This document shows positions 1-12,226 of a stretch of DNA of 64,000 nt, piece by piece; position 1 is the stretch's first letter; every line of letters begins with the position of its first letter. Origin of the DNA: Tipula vernalis (taxonomy: Eukaryota; Arthropoda; Insecta; Diptera; Tipulidae); contig OY282558.1 in NCBI GenBank assembly GCA_958295665.1, positions 20,211,409 to 20,275,408 on the forward strand. The letters are read 5' to 3'. The position numbers and the translations under genes are program-made. The notes under the pieces are model-generated. The model saw only the letters and a list, made by a program, of their open reading frames with translations. It was not told the DNA's origin and did not search any database.

Positions 1-560
1 TAGTTGATGCAATAGGGCCCTGGTCGAGATTATTTGAGTATGTTTCTCGATACTCCCCGAAATTAGCATTACGTCTGTTTACAGAATGAGTGATTTATCG
101 ATATTTTTATTTCTGAGATTTTCGAGATTTCCTCAGCGTCAAAGCTAGTTTAAATTTTGAGCATGTTGAGTTACAAAGATAACATTTTCCGAGAATATTT
201 GAGGATTAAGCCTGATTTCCATTACGAAAGTATTTTGATCAGTAAAAATAAAGCGAGATAAAAATATAGGTTTACTTGAGGTGTGAGAGGAATGAAATTT
301 TTAATTATTTTAACTCCTCCTGTTTTTTTCAGTAAAATATACAAGTCAGTAAGATTTTCGCATGGAAATCAAGCTTTACTGCGGAATCACTGGAAATAAT
401 TTCATATTAATCCAGATAGTGTGATTTGAATGGCTTTAGGTAGCTTGTTATTGAGATTATTCGATACTTCCGAGAGTATCACTGAAGATTATTGAAGAGT
501 TATTGGCATGATGTTACAGATTACTCAAAATGGTTAAAGTTGTTCGGTAAATCTTCGCAA
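1..560 (+). repeat. Degenerate TCGAGATTATT-type dispersed repeat, block 1
   Basis: The stretch is peppered with variants of the word TCGAGATTATT and TTGAGATTATTCGATA, for example near 24-40, 120-130 and 452-470, mixed with unrelated AT-rich sequence. The same vocabulary dominates 30500-31290 (same orientation) and, reverse-complemented, 46870-47115 and 52860-53410. No fixed period is visible, so this looks like a decayed simple or minisatellite-like family and not a transposon with ends. The left limit lies outside the window. Confidence 0.5.
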
Positions 561-3500
561 TTGCAAATTTTCAAAATTCGTTTGCTCACTTGGTATAATT
601 TCTAGGATCTCGGTTAGCGTCCTAACTCATATAGAGTACTATACAATGGGGAAAGGAGACGTTGTCTTGAACTAATAAAACAGTAGCTCATTTCTCATTT
701 GTTCGAATTTCATTCCAGTTGGATAGATGTCCGATTTCCAGAACGATTCCCAATCGCGACACTTCTTCTGACCGTGACGTTCGGTTTACAAAACCCTACA
801 CAGTTCTTTCCCATGACGCTTTCCTTTGCCAACTATTTAACAACTCCAAAGCAATGTGAAATAATAGAGATGGATATAAGAGTCTGTAAGATCCGTAGAT
901 TTTAGCTGTTAGGCCTATGTGTATACTAAACATATTTAGTTCCAACGGCTTTGTCAAAAAACGTTTAAGCGATAAAGTACAATACTGTCAGTCAGAAAAA
1001 GTGCTTACTAAATTGATTTACTATTACTTGAATCGTTTTAATCCTTATACCGAGAAAGATCGAAAACAACTGATTTAGAGAACTCTGCGGTTGATCTTTT
1101 GAAGTTTTTCATATACGTTTCTAAAACGCTTGTTTAACTCCTAATTAGTTCCCGGTACCGAACTTAATACTTGAGTATTTTTGTGAACCTGATTGTAAAC
1201 TATTAAAGCTTCGAACTAAACAAAAAAAAAATGCGATTAGCCCACTTCAAAGCAACACTCAGTAATTCTACTTTCTTTACTACTTTCTCGTCCTAAGAAG
1301 TTTTAGCCTATATCAGTCTAACTGCCTATGTATATAATATTTCAAGAGGCTTTTGGCTGCTAAATGATTTTTTCTCTATTTATTATATTTCGTAACTAGG
1401 ATTATCTTGTTTCAACAGAAGTATTGTTCAAAAATGAGACCTATTAAAACCATCGAACTCCTATCAACCACTTCCGATACCGTTAGATAGCTATACAACA
1501 ACATCTATTAAATAATCGTAAATAATTTCTAAGGTATACAAAAAAGTACTTTAAAATTTTTTTCGCTCCAGTTAAAAGCTAATTAACTTTTATGAAATTA
1601 AACCCTCTTACCATTGTGTATATTCTCGAAGTCAGACAAATACATTCGCATGTTGTAAAAATTTTAATTGAAATAAACAAAAATATTTGTACGAAACTTA
1701 TATGCTCTATGTACATAAAACTTCAAGCTTCAACGAACCAATTTAATATAATACAAAACTTTTGTTTACATTACAACGTAATTAAAAGTATTCCTGGTTA
1801 ACGTACTCATACAAGCTCGTCTTTATAGAAAGCAGCATCACTTACCTAATTTTTTTGGATTCATGCCAATATTCAAAATTAATTAAAGAAGTTTCCTTAT
1901 TTTCTTGGTATTTCAAGAAGCGTAATGAATACTCATTTTTTATGTATTACACCATTATTGAAAACGTATCGATTAATCGATGATTTTTACTTTTTTCCAA
2001 TTTAAAATTTAAAAGCTTTAACAGCATAAATAAACTTTATGTAGAAGTATAAATCTAGGCCAAAGTTATATTTCCAATCGAATAATTTCGTTCACACAAT
2101 AAATGTTTAAAGATTTGCCTCAGGCAATTTATTTTGGTTTGCGACAATTTAAATATTCTGTTTTCAGGTGTTGTTAGTGGATTCAATTCGATATTTTCAA
2201 CTGTATCTATGCTAATGTTAATATGGTATACATTTACTCGTACGTACAAGTTACATTTGGTTGTACCATTCCACTTTCCATACCAGAAAATGATCAATTT
2301 TATTTGTTTTTCATTTTTGTTATATTAAATAATAAAAAAAATGTAATTTCAACACAAAATGGGAAAACATTGAAATTAAATTGCAAAAATGGTTCGTTAG
2401 AAAGATAGAAAGATACACAGAAACCTGAAGAACAATAGAATGTAACATGATTGATGGGATTAGCATAGAGATATTAGAAAAGATGCGAATGAAAATATGT
2501 ACTATGGAAAGTTACCTACATCAATATGTTTTATAAAATAAAAAATTCAACTCGTTGAATGTAATCAATTTTGTTACAACAAGCATTTATATGCGCCCAA
2601 CTTCCTTTTGTTTGTTTTGAAAACGTGAAAATGCATAAATGCAACGGATTTAGGAAAATTGATGGAAACATATTTTTTCTGTCGAGTACTAATACTATGT
2701 ATACATACATATATACGGACAAATATACGTTCGATTTTACTTTAGCATCTTTAAACATTTTAAGCGGATGAAACAGGATTAGGACTAATAAAATATGGAG
2801 ATTAGAAGACATGGGGAATTTGTGTTTTATTTTATTTTGGTTGATTGAATAAACGCGTTGTTTATTTCAGTTTATTTTTAATATCCTACCTTTGACATCC
2901 AAAATAAGAAACATATCAGAAATCCAGGTTAACAGGAGATTGAAATGAAAAAACTTGTACTCCTAGTAACAATCTTGTTAGATTGGTCTTTAGGGCTCAA
3001 AATGTTTCTGGAAGCTTCATTTTGAAGCCAAAGCTCTGAATTCGATAGCACTGTTATACGGATATAAAAGTTTGACTTTGACGGATGAGTACGAAATATG
3101 GAAAAATTTGTAAAAATTGTCTTGGAACGAAGAACAGCATGACATTTTTGTTTTAATATCGACCAGAATTACTTTATACATATTTTGGGGGCATTTAAAT
3201 ATCGCTACTTAAATAGAAATTGTTGGTGAGTACCGTGTTGCGTTATAATTCGTTAAGAAACGGCTTTATTTTATTTTTATTGGGTATGGAACTTCTATTA
3301 GATTTGTTAGAAGTGAACTCTAAACGTGATGTAGCACCGCTCTTCAATTTAAGTGAAAATGTGATTGCTTTTAATTCTTCCATTGATGATAGTTTCTTTT
3401 CTTAGCGTTGATGGGGAGGATAAGTTTATAGAAGTTTACCGCATAGACATTTAACCTCGGAGAACCTCTAGTATTACTGGAATAACACAAATTACATGTA

Positions 3501-4559
3501 GTAACAATTTTTAATTTTGGACAAGAATCCATTTTAATTTTTTTTACTCATGAAGAATACTGAGATTATAGGTATTATGAATTAATAATTGGCCTTATAC
3601 AGGGTGATGAATTAACAAAATTCATAAATTTTTTCAGAAATTAAATGAGATATGTAGATTATTTAAAGGATACTTTAGTTTGGTTCGTATAAAGACGCAT
3701 ATTTTGAGTTATATTTGTTCTGTAATGGATCACTTGGCCCAGGGATGATCGACAAAATGCCAAATTTTTGAATTTCATCTTGGGTTTATATGATACTTCA
3801 AATTAAATGTAATTTTATTAGAAAAACATGATTCAACATAGTTCGAAGATAGTTGAAAACGTCCAACTCGTCAAAAAGACCGATTATTCAGTGATTTCAT
3901 TTGGAGTAAAGTTCGAAAACACACGTTTATGAATTAAAAAGTTAATCGATTTTTCCGTTTATTAGTGTAAATATTGAAATTATAAATTATTATAAAATAT
4001 TAATCGAAATTTGTGTATTAAACTGCAATTATTTGTTTTTTAAATTTTTTTTGCTCAAAACAATGCTTGTCTAATCAACTATTATAAACTCAAACATGCA
4101 TATGATATTATTTTTTGTTTTTCATCAAAACAAATTAAATTTTGATGGTTTTCTTCTCATAATATAATTTATGGTATAATTCCACATCCTCTTGTTTCAC
4201 CTTTGATATCCCAGATCCCAGCCGATTACAAATCTAATTAATCTACCAAATTAAGACTGCGGACCAATAGTTAGCTTTAATCTGACTAATCGGGTAAATG
4301 CTTTTACCTCTCTCAAAAGGAATAACAACTGAAAATATTTTGTATTGGTTGCTATACGAAATGAATAGGCGTTACTCCGGAGCCTAAAAAAAACATCTGA
4401 ACTATGTTGAAGAACAGTTTCTGTGTAACACTACATGTACAACACTATAGTAGTACTGAGATTTTAAATTAAAGCTACTGGGCTTATTTCAAATTAAGTA
4501 CATTGGACCTTCATACATTTATACATTGAAATCTTATTTGTTTTATATCAATTTTTTAA
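561..4559. other. AT-rich DNA without recognised gene
   Basis: No open frame here resembles a known protein. A 68-codon frame at 699-905 lies in slightly GC-richer sequence but shows no motif, and a 61-codon frame at 3220-3405 is equally anonymous. Both are most likely chance frames. I saw no paired terminal repeats. Confidence 0.6.
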
Positions 4560-5690
4560 ATCTTTATTCTATGGTCATTATTAAACGTAGCTAGTTTAAA
4601 AGTGCAAAGTCTAGTCCCAAATATTAACGAGATTCGTCACATTTTTAATGGTGCTTCAGTCGACATTCGTAGTTTCTCTGATACCTTTTTAAACCCAAAT
4701 ATCCCTAGTTCAGCTTTGGCCATCAAAGGTTTTAATATATTTAGGAAAGATAGAGCGGTTCTTGGTGATCACATTGAGGCTAGATTAGATAATATACCAT
4801 CTACCATTTCAGAATTGTTAGTATCAGATTTTGAGCTTTTATTTATCAACGTTTTCACTAATGGCCATAAAATCTTATTCGGTACCGTCTATAACCCTTT
4901 AATAACTAGTAAGAGGTCGTATGTCCAATTTAAAAAAATCTCTTGTAGACTTAGAAATTTTGTTTAGTTATTTCTCTTGGGATTCTTTGAATCTTTCAAA
5001 TAGTCTTAATTTGTCCGTAAGCAATACTGTGACACCAACGTTTTGTTGTCCAACCGCTAGCGATGCCTCTTATTTCCTTATAGACCATATCATCTCTTCT
5101 ACTTCTCTGACTCTTGGTATGGGATTCCATCACGCTCTTTTAGTTTTTTCTCTGAACTGTTACTCTCCACCTAAACCTAATAGTTTTAGCTTTAGAGATT
5201 TTTCTATTATAGATAATTGCCGCCTTAACTTTAGTAAATATGTGAATAAATCTCAGTCGATTATAATTAATAAAAAACTGTTAGATACCTCGTCCTTTCC
5301 TGGTATTTTTCGGCATGGTTCGCTAATTAAATATTCAAATACTGTTAGGAATTTAGGCTTAGTTATTAATAAAACTCGTACTTAGGGTGACCATTAAGTT
5401 AGCCATATGCTTAGCTCTTTGTATAAATTAGTAGGATTTTCTGATAGCCAGTTTTGGAAAAAATTGTTTTTGTTTTATCTTCTTCCTCATTTTATTTACG
5501 GTGGCATAGTTTTATTCGGTATGCTTCAGGAAAATATGAATGTTCTCCAGTGAGGTTTTAATGCTTGCACCAAGCTTAATTTTGGTATTAGGAAGCTCGA
5601 TCCTACTTTATCTATTTTTTACGAATTTCCCGTTTGTCTTTTTATTTTTAAACTTCTTAAAGCTAAGGAGCCTTGATATCTTTGAAGGAA
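4560..5690 (+). pseudogene. Non-LTR retrotransposon relic, copy A (endonuclease fused to RT C-terminal end)
   Basis: The first frame (4602-4967) reads like an apurinic-type endonuclease domain of a LINE: it opens with SLVPNINEIRHIF and continues SALAIKGFNIFRKDRA. The second frame (4921-5385) carries the end of that domain, where the expected SDHHAL motif has become GFHHAL, so a catalytic Asp is lost. It then jumps directly to NKSQSIIINKK, which in copy B (6345-8079) lies after the polymerase palm. An internal deletion has therefore removed most of the reverse transcriptase. The downstream part (to about 5690) matches copy B and contains in-frame TAG and TGA where Trp is expected (5383-5385 and near 5550). 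The copy loses similarity near 5690. The family looks CR1/L2-like, but the clade is uncertain. Confidence 0.75.
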
Positions 5691-5944
5691 ATTACTGTTT
5701 AGTAGGTTTCATTCGTCTAACTTTCGCCTAAACAAATCCTTTTATGTTGTTGTCATTGAGAAGTAACGCGTTATGGCGCTGTTGGTATATTTCATATTCT
5801 TCCACTCTATCCATAAAGTTACACTTAAGAAATTTGTGTATAATTTGTGGTAAATGTGTGGCCATCTTCCGCTAAATGTTATGCATAATTTGATTTATAA
5901 TTATTCCGCGTCTGTTTACGTTCTTCTGTGTGTTCTTTAAATCA

Positions 5945-6095
5945 TTCTGGAAACGAACGTCCCGTTTGGCCAATAAACCATATTATGGTAAATTATCTTT
6001 TTTATGCTGACGATTTTCCCATTTTTGCGTGTGATAGGTTGTCCAATATTAATACTTTTATTCAGAACTTAGCTATAGTGATATTGAGTTGATAT
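5945..6095 (+). pseudogene. Isolated reverse-transcriptase palm relic (YADD box)
   Basis: The frame beginning near 5973 reads INHIMVNYLFYADDFPIF and then about 25 more codons before a stop near 6094. This is the usual INDI...YADD..IF context of LINE reverse transcriptases. It is too short to appear as a long open frame and has no start codon. The residues differ from the FADDVQIY of copy B, so it belongs to another family or a very diverged copy. It lies between the oppositely oriented copies A and B. The surrounding 5740-6340 holds nothing else recognisable. Confidence 0.55.
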
Positions 6096-6344
6096 GTTTT
6101 AAGGAGTGAATTTTTTAAGGCATTTATTCTTCCATATTTTCTTTATTGCAATTCATATTTTATTGGCCTACCTACAAAACAGTTTTATAGACTGTTGTTG
6201 AGTTTCAATTCAGGCATACGTTACTTTTAATTTAAGAAAATTTGATCATATTTCTTAGTATAGAATAGCCTTATGGGGATTTAACTACATCATTTTACAA
6301 TTATCATTTACATTTAGTTATTTATCGTATTTTATAAATAATTT

Positions 6345-8079
6345 AGTATTAAAAGGGAAAGCACACATGGAAACAAAGCAATCGAAAAAAAAATAATGAA
6401 GTTGCTTCCATTAGGCATAAAAACCTCTTAAATTTAAAAAAAAACAATTTCCACCTCATGCTTACATATTCTATTTTGAGCAGTAGCTCATTTACAATTA
6501 AATGTGTAGCACGAGGTGAAATAATATTAAAAATTAACAATAATAACAAAGTTAATAAAAATAAATTAAAACACGTATTGCCCATCAATCACGCCACTCC
6601 AAAAATTTTGACCTAAATAATTTTGCTGATCCTAATCTCTTAATTTCCAATGGAATTGAATTCCAAAGGGAAACTCTCCTAACATAAAATGACTTATTTA
6701 ACGGCCTACAACAATTTTTAGCTAATTTTTAAGCAATTTTTAGTAGATGACAAGGCTCTTTAGCTTTGAGAAGTTTAAAAATAAAAAGATAAACGCGAAA
6801 TTCGTAAAAAAATAGCTAAACTACGTTCTAAAACAAGGCTAGAGTAGGCAGAAATATGATCGAACTTCCTAATACCAAAAATAAGCTTGGTACAAGCATT
6901 AAAACATCACTGGAGAACATTCATATTTTTCTGAAGCATACCGAATAAAACTATGACACCGTAAATAAAATGAGGAAGCAGATAAAACTAAAACAATTTT
7001 TTCCAAAACTGGCTATCAGAAAATCCTACTAATTTATACAAACAGCTAAGCATATGGCTAACTAAATGGTCACCCTATACAAGTTTTATTAATAACTAAG
7101 CCTAAATCCTAACAGTATTTGAATATTTAATTAGCGAACCATGCAGAAAAATACCAGGAAAGGACGAGGTATCTAACAGTTTTTTATTAATTATAATCGA
7201 CTGAGATTTATTTGCGTTTAAAACGAGCCTGTTAGAGCCCGACCAACTAACGATATTACTTAAATCTTCATTTATCAGAGAAATATTTCTAACAATAGAA
7301 TCCTGATCTAAACGACTATTTCTATAAATTTGAACGTCATCAGCGAAAATATGAAATGAACAATGTTGAATGGAGGATTCTATGTCATTTATGTACATAG
7401 AAAATAATAAAGGACCCACCACTGAACCCTGAGGCACGCCGGAAATTACAGGAAGGAAATCAGACAAGGAACTGTCGTACAAAACTGCCTGAGAACAATT
7501 AGAAAGATAGTTAAAAATCAATTTGGCAGCAGAAAGCGGAAATCTAAAGTGAGATAAGAGTTTATTAAAAAGAATTCTGTGATTAATAGAATCAAAGGCC
7601 TTAGAAAAATCTAACAAATTTAAAGAAGTTATTTCCCTATTATTCATATTACGCCTAATATCATCACATACATTTAATAACGCAGTAGAAGTGCTATGAA
7701 ATTTTCTAAACCCAGATTGGAAGCAACTAATTAAACTATTGCTATGCAAATGCGATTTAATTTGATTTTTAACAACTATCTCGAAAGCCTTAGAGAGAGA
7801 ACTTAAAAAGCTAATTGGCCGAAAATGGGATACCTCTAAAGGATTACTGATCTTTCGGATTGGGATTATTTTATTTAGCTTTCACTGATCTGGATAGGAA
7901 GAGGACGTGAGAATAAAATTGAAGATATGTAACAAGTATTTTGAGACGAAAGGGATAACTACCTTAACGAATTTTAAATTGACGTTATCCAGACGAGAAG
8001 ATTCCGAATTAACTTTCCAAATAGCAGATTGTAAATCCTCAAGAGAAATATTTGAAAATGAAAACGAATTAGAGGACGC
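6345..8079 (-). pseudogene. Non-LTR retrotransposon relic, copy B (reverse transcriptase)
   Basis: Reading leftwards, the frame shows a reverse transcriptase: the linker SHFRPISFLSSLSKAFE, then LLDFSKAFDSINHR, SGVPQGSVVGPLLFSMYINDI, the catalytic FADDVQIY (about 7325-7350) and thumb sequence to NKSQSIIINKK. The uninterrupted part is 7102-7749. Upstream the same frame runs to about 8079 with a single in-frame TGA at 7882-7884, where Trp is expected before KLNKIIPI. Downstream come a frameshift near 7080 and further stops, then the element's 3' region to about 6345, which a third copy at 9186-9420 shares. No RNase H domain is visible. The catalytic Asp pair is intact, but the gene is dead. It resembles the CR1/L2/Daphne group; the exact clade is not settled. 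Confidence 0.85.
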
Positions 8080-8125
8080 ATAGTTTTATTTGGTGTGCTT
8101 CAGGAAATTAATACGAATATAACTA
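8080..8125 (+). mobile_element. Short inverted fragment of the same non-LTR family
   Basis: The words ATAGTTTTATTTGGTGTGCT and CTTCAGGAAA match the plus-strand copy A around 5508-5535. Copy B ends at the same place on the opposite strand, so this is a head-on junction of two fragments of one family. Confidence 0.55.
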
Positions 8126-8189
8126 ACTAACTAAATTAATACGATATCTCAAACCTCAAATTGAACTTTTTACATTTTAAATTAAACCT

Positions 8190-8345
8190 TTAGCGGATTA
8201 AATAAATGGCCAATTAGGATGGAACTTATCTATTTCTTAACTGATTTTAGTTAAATTTAACTTCCGTGATGGAAATGGGTTTCTAAAATGATTTTTCGAG
8301 GAATTTCTGGAATATGGTTAAGTATAATGGAACTTGCCTATAAGA
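8190..8345 (-). repeat. Lone copy of the ~108-bp degenerate repeat family
   Basis: The reverse complement contains the ordered words found in the 59630-60640 array: a CATATTCCA block, a CATTTCCATC block, AAATTTAACTAAAATC and GTTAAGAAATAG. One and a half units are present here, 50 kb from the main array and in the opposite orientation to it. Confidence 0.6.
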
Positions 8346-8599
8346 TATTAGACACAATGAAGTGGTACTTGCCTTTTTTCTATTTTTCTGAACATTTTTG
8401 TGGTAGCAAATGTTGATCCATTTTACTTGCCCAGGTTGTTAAATTAACATCGTCCCCCAATGGCCAAAGTTGCTCGAAAAATGATCAAGATTTTGTTTGT
8501 TTGTCCAAAACCACTTTTCTTGAAAATATCCGTTCGGATTTGGAACTATTTTCAAAAATAAGTTTCTATATTTCGTATTTATTAGGGCGTGGTATTACA

Positions 8600-9180
8600 A
8601 CGAGGATTGAGTTGCGTAGTTGATGGTTGAGTTAGGAATATGACTTTGAGTTGAGTTGGGTTTGGATTAGGGTTAAGTGAGCAATTGAATTGGAGATTTA
8701 TTTGGAGGTTGAATTGATTTGAGGATTGATATGGGTGGTAAGTTTGGAGCTAAATCGATTGTTTAGTTTGGGTTCGAGTGGAAGGCTTTTTGTTGAAAGT
8801 GAAGGTTAGTAGGGTGTTGAGTTTGGGTTAAACGGGTGGTTCAGTTGGGGATTTATTTGGCAGTTAAACCGATGGATCATTTGCATGACAGACTACGTTG
8901 AGGAATGTTGATTAAGGAGTTGAGTTGAGCGTTGAGTTTGGAGTTGGGTTGAGATAGGGGTCGAGGTGAGGTTGAGTAGGGATTGAATTGAAGTTAAGTT
9001 GAGGTTGAATTGGTGATAGAGTTGAGGATTGATTTGGTGATTGCCGTTGGGGATTGCATTAAGGATTGCGTTGAGATTGAATTGAAGGTTGAGTTACAAT
9101 TTGATGAGTGGTTCAGTAAGGAACTAATGGGTTCACATAGGGATTTATTTGGGAGTGTAGTTAGAGATAAGATTGGCAAG
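8600..9180 (+). repeat. Degenerate GT-rich (GTTGAG/GATTGA) minisatellite
   Basis: About 580 bp is built from GTTGAG, GATTGAG, TTGGGTT and TTGAATTG words with no strict period. The plus strand is very rich in G and T and nearly free of C. It lies between two fragments of the non-LTR family (8080-8125 and 9186-9420). The 61-codon minus-strand frame here is a low-complexity Ser/Thr/Asn/Leu artefact. Confidence 0.65.
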
Positions 9181-9185
9181 TAATC

Positions 9186-9420
9186 TGCTCATGAGATTTC
9201 AGCCCTTTATATTTTCCATTTGGAATTCAATTCCATTGGAAATTAAGAGGTTAAGATTGGCCAAATTATTTAAGTCAGCATTTTTGGAGTGGCGATGGGA
9301 AATACGTAGTTTTAACGTTGTTAAAAAATTTAAGAGATTTTGTGCTTAATGGCAGCAATTTCATTATTTTTTCTTTGTTCCGGTTGCTTTTTTTCCATGT
9401 GTGCTTTTCCGTTTAATCCT
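9186..9420 (+). mobile_element. 5'-truncated non-LTR copy C (3' region only)
   Basis: The sequence matches the reverse complement of 6345-6690: TTTGGAATTCAATTCCATTG followed by GGAAATTAAGAGGTTA, then TTTTTGGAGTGGCG and, at the far end, CCATGTGTGCTTTTCC. It is a third member of the family of copies A and B, reduced to its 3' region, which is typical of LINE 5' truncation. Confidence 0.7.
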
Positions 9421-9736
9421 AAATTGACTATTTATTGTCCACCACCGATAAATAATACTTTATTTTATAATCAAATCCTATAAATAATCCTAAAATGATT
9501 TCCGTCGACATTTTGACGTCTCGATGGCCACATATTTACTAATCAAGACAAAATCGTACAAATTCTAAACAGATTTACTATGGGCAATTTTATGGATAGC
9601 ATTGGAAGAATATGAATAGCGCTACAAACCCATTACTTCTCAATGATCAAACTAATTTCAAAACTAATAATTTATATGACATGGTTATGGAATTAGGACA
9701 TCATACAATTTTTACAAAAAAATTTTAGATGATCTA
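9421..9736. other. Unassigned DNA before the satellite array
   Basis: Nothing recognised. The sequence becomes satellite-like only from about 9730. Confidence 0.5.
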
Positions 9737-11769
9737 CGATTCGTATGGATTAGGGTTTTGACTAGGTAATAAAAGGGCCTATTCCAAGTGCTTTGACTTG
9801 TGGTAATTAAAGGGCCTATTCCAAGTGCTAGCCAAACCTTTGTCATCATTGCTGGCAATGGCCGGTATTAGCCCTTGAGAATTGAGTGCGATTTCAAAAA
9901 TATAAGTTTGTAGAACTTTTACTAAACGAACGATTCGTATGGATTAGGGTTTTTGACTAGGTAATTAAAGGGCCTATTCCATGTGCTAGCCAAACCTTTG
10001 TCATTATTGTTGGCAATTGCGGATATTGGCTCTTGAGGGTTGAGTGGTATTTCAAAAATGTAATTTTGTTGAAATTTTACTAAACGAACGATTCGTATAA
10101 ATTAGGGTTGTTTAATTAGGTAATTAAAGGTCCTATTCCAAGTGCTAGCCAAACCTTTGTCATCATTGTTTGCAATTGCCGATATTAGCCCTTAAGGGTT
10201 GAGTGCGATTTCAAAAATATAATTTTGTAGAACTTTTACTAAACGAACGATTCGTATGGATTAGGGTTTTTGACTAGGTAATTAAAGGGCGTATTCCAAG
10301 TGCTTTGACTTGTGGTAATTAAAGGGCCTATTCCAAGTGCTACCCAAACCTTTGTCATCATTGCTGGCAATGGCCGGTATTAGCCCTTGAGAATTGAGTG
10401 CGATTTCAAAAATATAATTTTGTAGAACTTTTACTAAATGAATGATTCGTATAAATTAGGGTTTTTTAACTAGGTAATTAAGGGTCCTATTCCATGTGCT
10501 AGCCAAACCTTTGTCATCATTGTTGGCAATTACCGATATTGGCCCTTAAGGGTTGAGTGCGATTTCAAAAAGATAATTTTGTAGAACTTTTACTAAATGA
10601 ACGATTCATATAAATTATGGTTTTTTAACTAGGTAATTAAGGGTCCTATTCCAAGTGCTAGCCAAACCTTTGTCATCATTGTTGGCAATGGCCGATATTG
10701 GCCCTTAAGTGTTGAGTGCGATTTCAAAAAGATAATTTTGTAGAACTTTTACTAAACGAACGATTCGTATAAATAAGGGTTTTTTAAGTAGGTAATTAAG
10801 GGTGCTATTCCAAGTGCTAGCCAAACCTTTGTCATCATTGTTGGCAATGGCCGATATAGGCCCTTAATTGTCGAGTGCGATTTCAAAAATATAATTTTGT
10901 AGAACTTTTACTAAACGAACGATTCGTATGGATTAGGGTTTTTGACTAGGTAATTAAAGGGCCTATTCAATATGCTAGCCAAACCTTTGTCATCATTGTT
11001 GGCAATTGCCGATATTGGCCCTTAAGTGTTGAGTGCGATTTCAAAAAGATAATTTTGTAGAACTTTTACTAAACGAACGATTCGTATAAATAAGGGTTTT
11101 TTAAGTAGGTAATTAAGAGTTTTATTCCAAGTGCTAGCCAAACCTTTGTCATCATTGTTGGCAATGGCCGATATAGGCCCTTGAGTGCGATTTCAAAAAT
11201 ATAATTTTGTAGAACTTTTACTAAACGAACGATTCGTATGGATTAGGGTTTTTGACTAGGTAATTAAAGGGCCTATTCAATATGCTAGCCAAACCTTTGT
11301 CATTATTGTTGGCAATTGCCGATATTGGCCCTTAAGGGTTGAGTGCGATTTCAAAAAGATAATTTTGTAGAACTTTTACTAAACGAACGATTCATATGGA
11401 TTAGGGGTTTTGACTAGGTAATTAAAGGGCCTATTCCAAGTGCTTTGACTTGTGGGAATTAAAGGGCCTATTCCAAGTGCAAAACCTTTGTCATCATTGT
11501 TGGCAATGGCCGGTATTAGCCCTTGAGAATTGAGTGCGATTTCAAAAAGATAATTTTGTATAACTTTTACTAAACGAACGATTCGTATGGATTAGGATTT
11601 TTTGATTAGGTAATTAAGGGTCCTATTCCATGTGCTAGCCAAACCTTTGTGATCATTGTTGGCAATGGCCGATATTGGCCCTTAAGGGTTGAGTGCGATT
11701 TCAAAAATAAAATTTTGTAGAAGTTTTATTAAACGAACGATTCGTATGGATTAGGGTTTTTTAATTAGG
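9737..11769 (+). repeat. 159-bp satellite array, 12 full units and a partial 13th
   Basis: Taking the word CGATTCGTAT as the start, units begin at 9737, 9931, 10089, 10248, 10443, 10602, 10761, 10920, 11078, 11230, 11388, 11579 and 11738. Spacings are 158-159 bp for most units, 152 for one, and 191-195 bp for units 1, 4 and 11. Those long units carry an internal duplication of about 36 bp containing GGCCTATTCCAAGTGCTTTG. Constant words include GCTAGCCAAACCTTTGTCAT and GAGTGCGATTTCAAAAA. Some units resemble each other more at a distance (8 and 10 share ATTCAATATGCTAGCC), suggesting higher-order amplification. The period is close to one nucleosome repeat. The array stops inside a unit at the MITE that follows. 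Confidence 0.95.
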
Positions 11770-12226
11770 CAAGGCTGGGCAGTAACGAATTACATGTATT
11801 TGAATTACGTAAATAAAATAGAAATTACAATTTGTAATTTGTATTTTAATTACTCATTCTCCAAGTAACAGTATCTTGTATTTTAATTACTTAAATTCCC
11901 CAGTTTTTGAAATTTCTTATTTATATTTTTACAAGGCTTATTAAAATTTGCTTCCAGAGTCATCAGCATAAAACTTATCATAATAATCTTTTTCTAATGA
12001 TACGTTTTTTCACTAAATGAATTTTGTCAAATCAAATTTATCAATTTACAAATGTAAAGTAATTGTAATTTGTATTTTAATTACAAATGACCATTCAAAG
12101 TAATTGTAACTTGTATTTTAATTACTCCACTCGAAAGTAATTGTAATTTGTATTTTAATTACTGAGCTTGCTGTAACTCGGAAAAGTATTTTAATTACTC
12201 AGTGTAATGTAATTTGCCCAGCCTTG
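11770..12226. mobile_element. Non-autonomous hAT-like MITE
   Basis: Ends are CAAGGCTGGGCA and its inverse TGCCCAGCCTTG. The interior repeats GTAATTTGTATTTTAATTAC-like words several times (about 11836, 12060, 12105, 12145). Such CAGGGCTGGGCA-type ends with GTAATT-rich subterminal repeats are typical of arthropod hAT MITEs. There is no coding capacity. The 8 bp on either side (TAATTAGG and ACCGTGGC) do not match, and satellite sequence is found only on the left, so one flank has probably been lost or rearranged. Confidence 0.65.

Noticed and set aside
699..905. 68-codon frame in GC-richer sequence
   Set aside because: No domain, no splice or translation context, and no similarity recognised.
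8994..9179. 61-codon minus-strand frame
   Set aside because: It is an artefact of the GT-rich minisatellite; the peptide is low-complexity.
9750..11760. TTAGGG words in the satellite units, like a telomere repeat
   Set aside because: Only one TTAGGG occurs per 159-bp unit, within GGATTAGGGTTTTT. There is no tandem hexamer, so this is not telomeric DNA.
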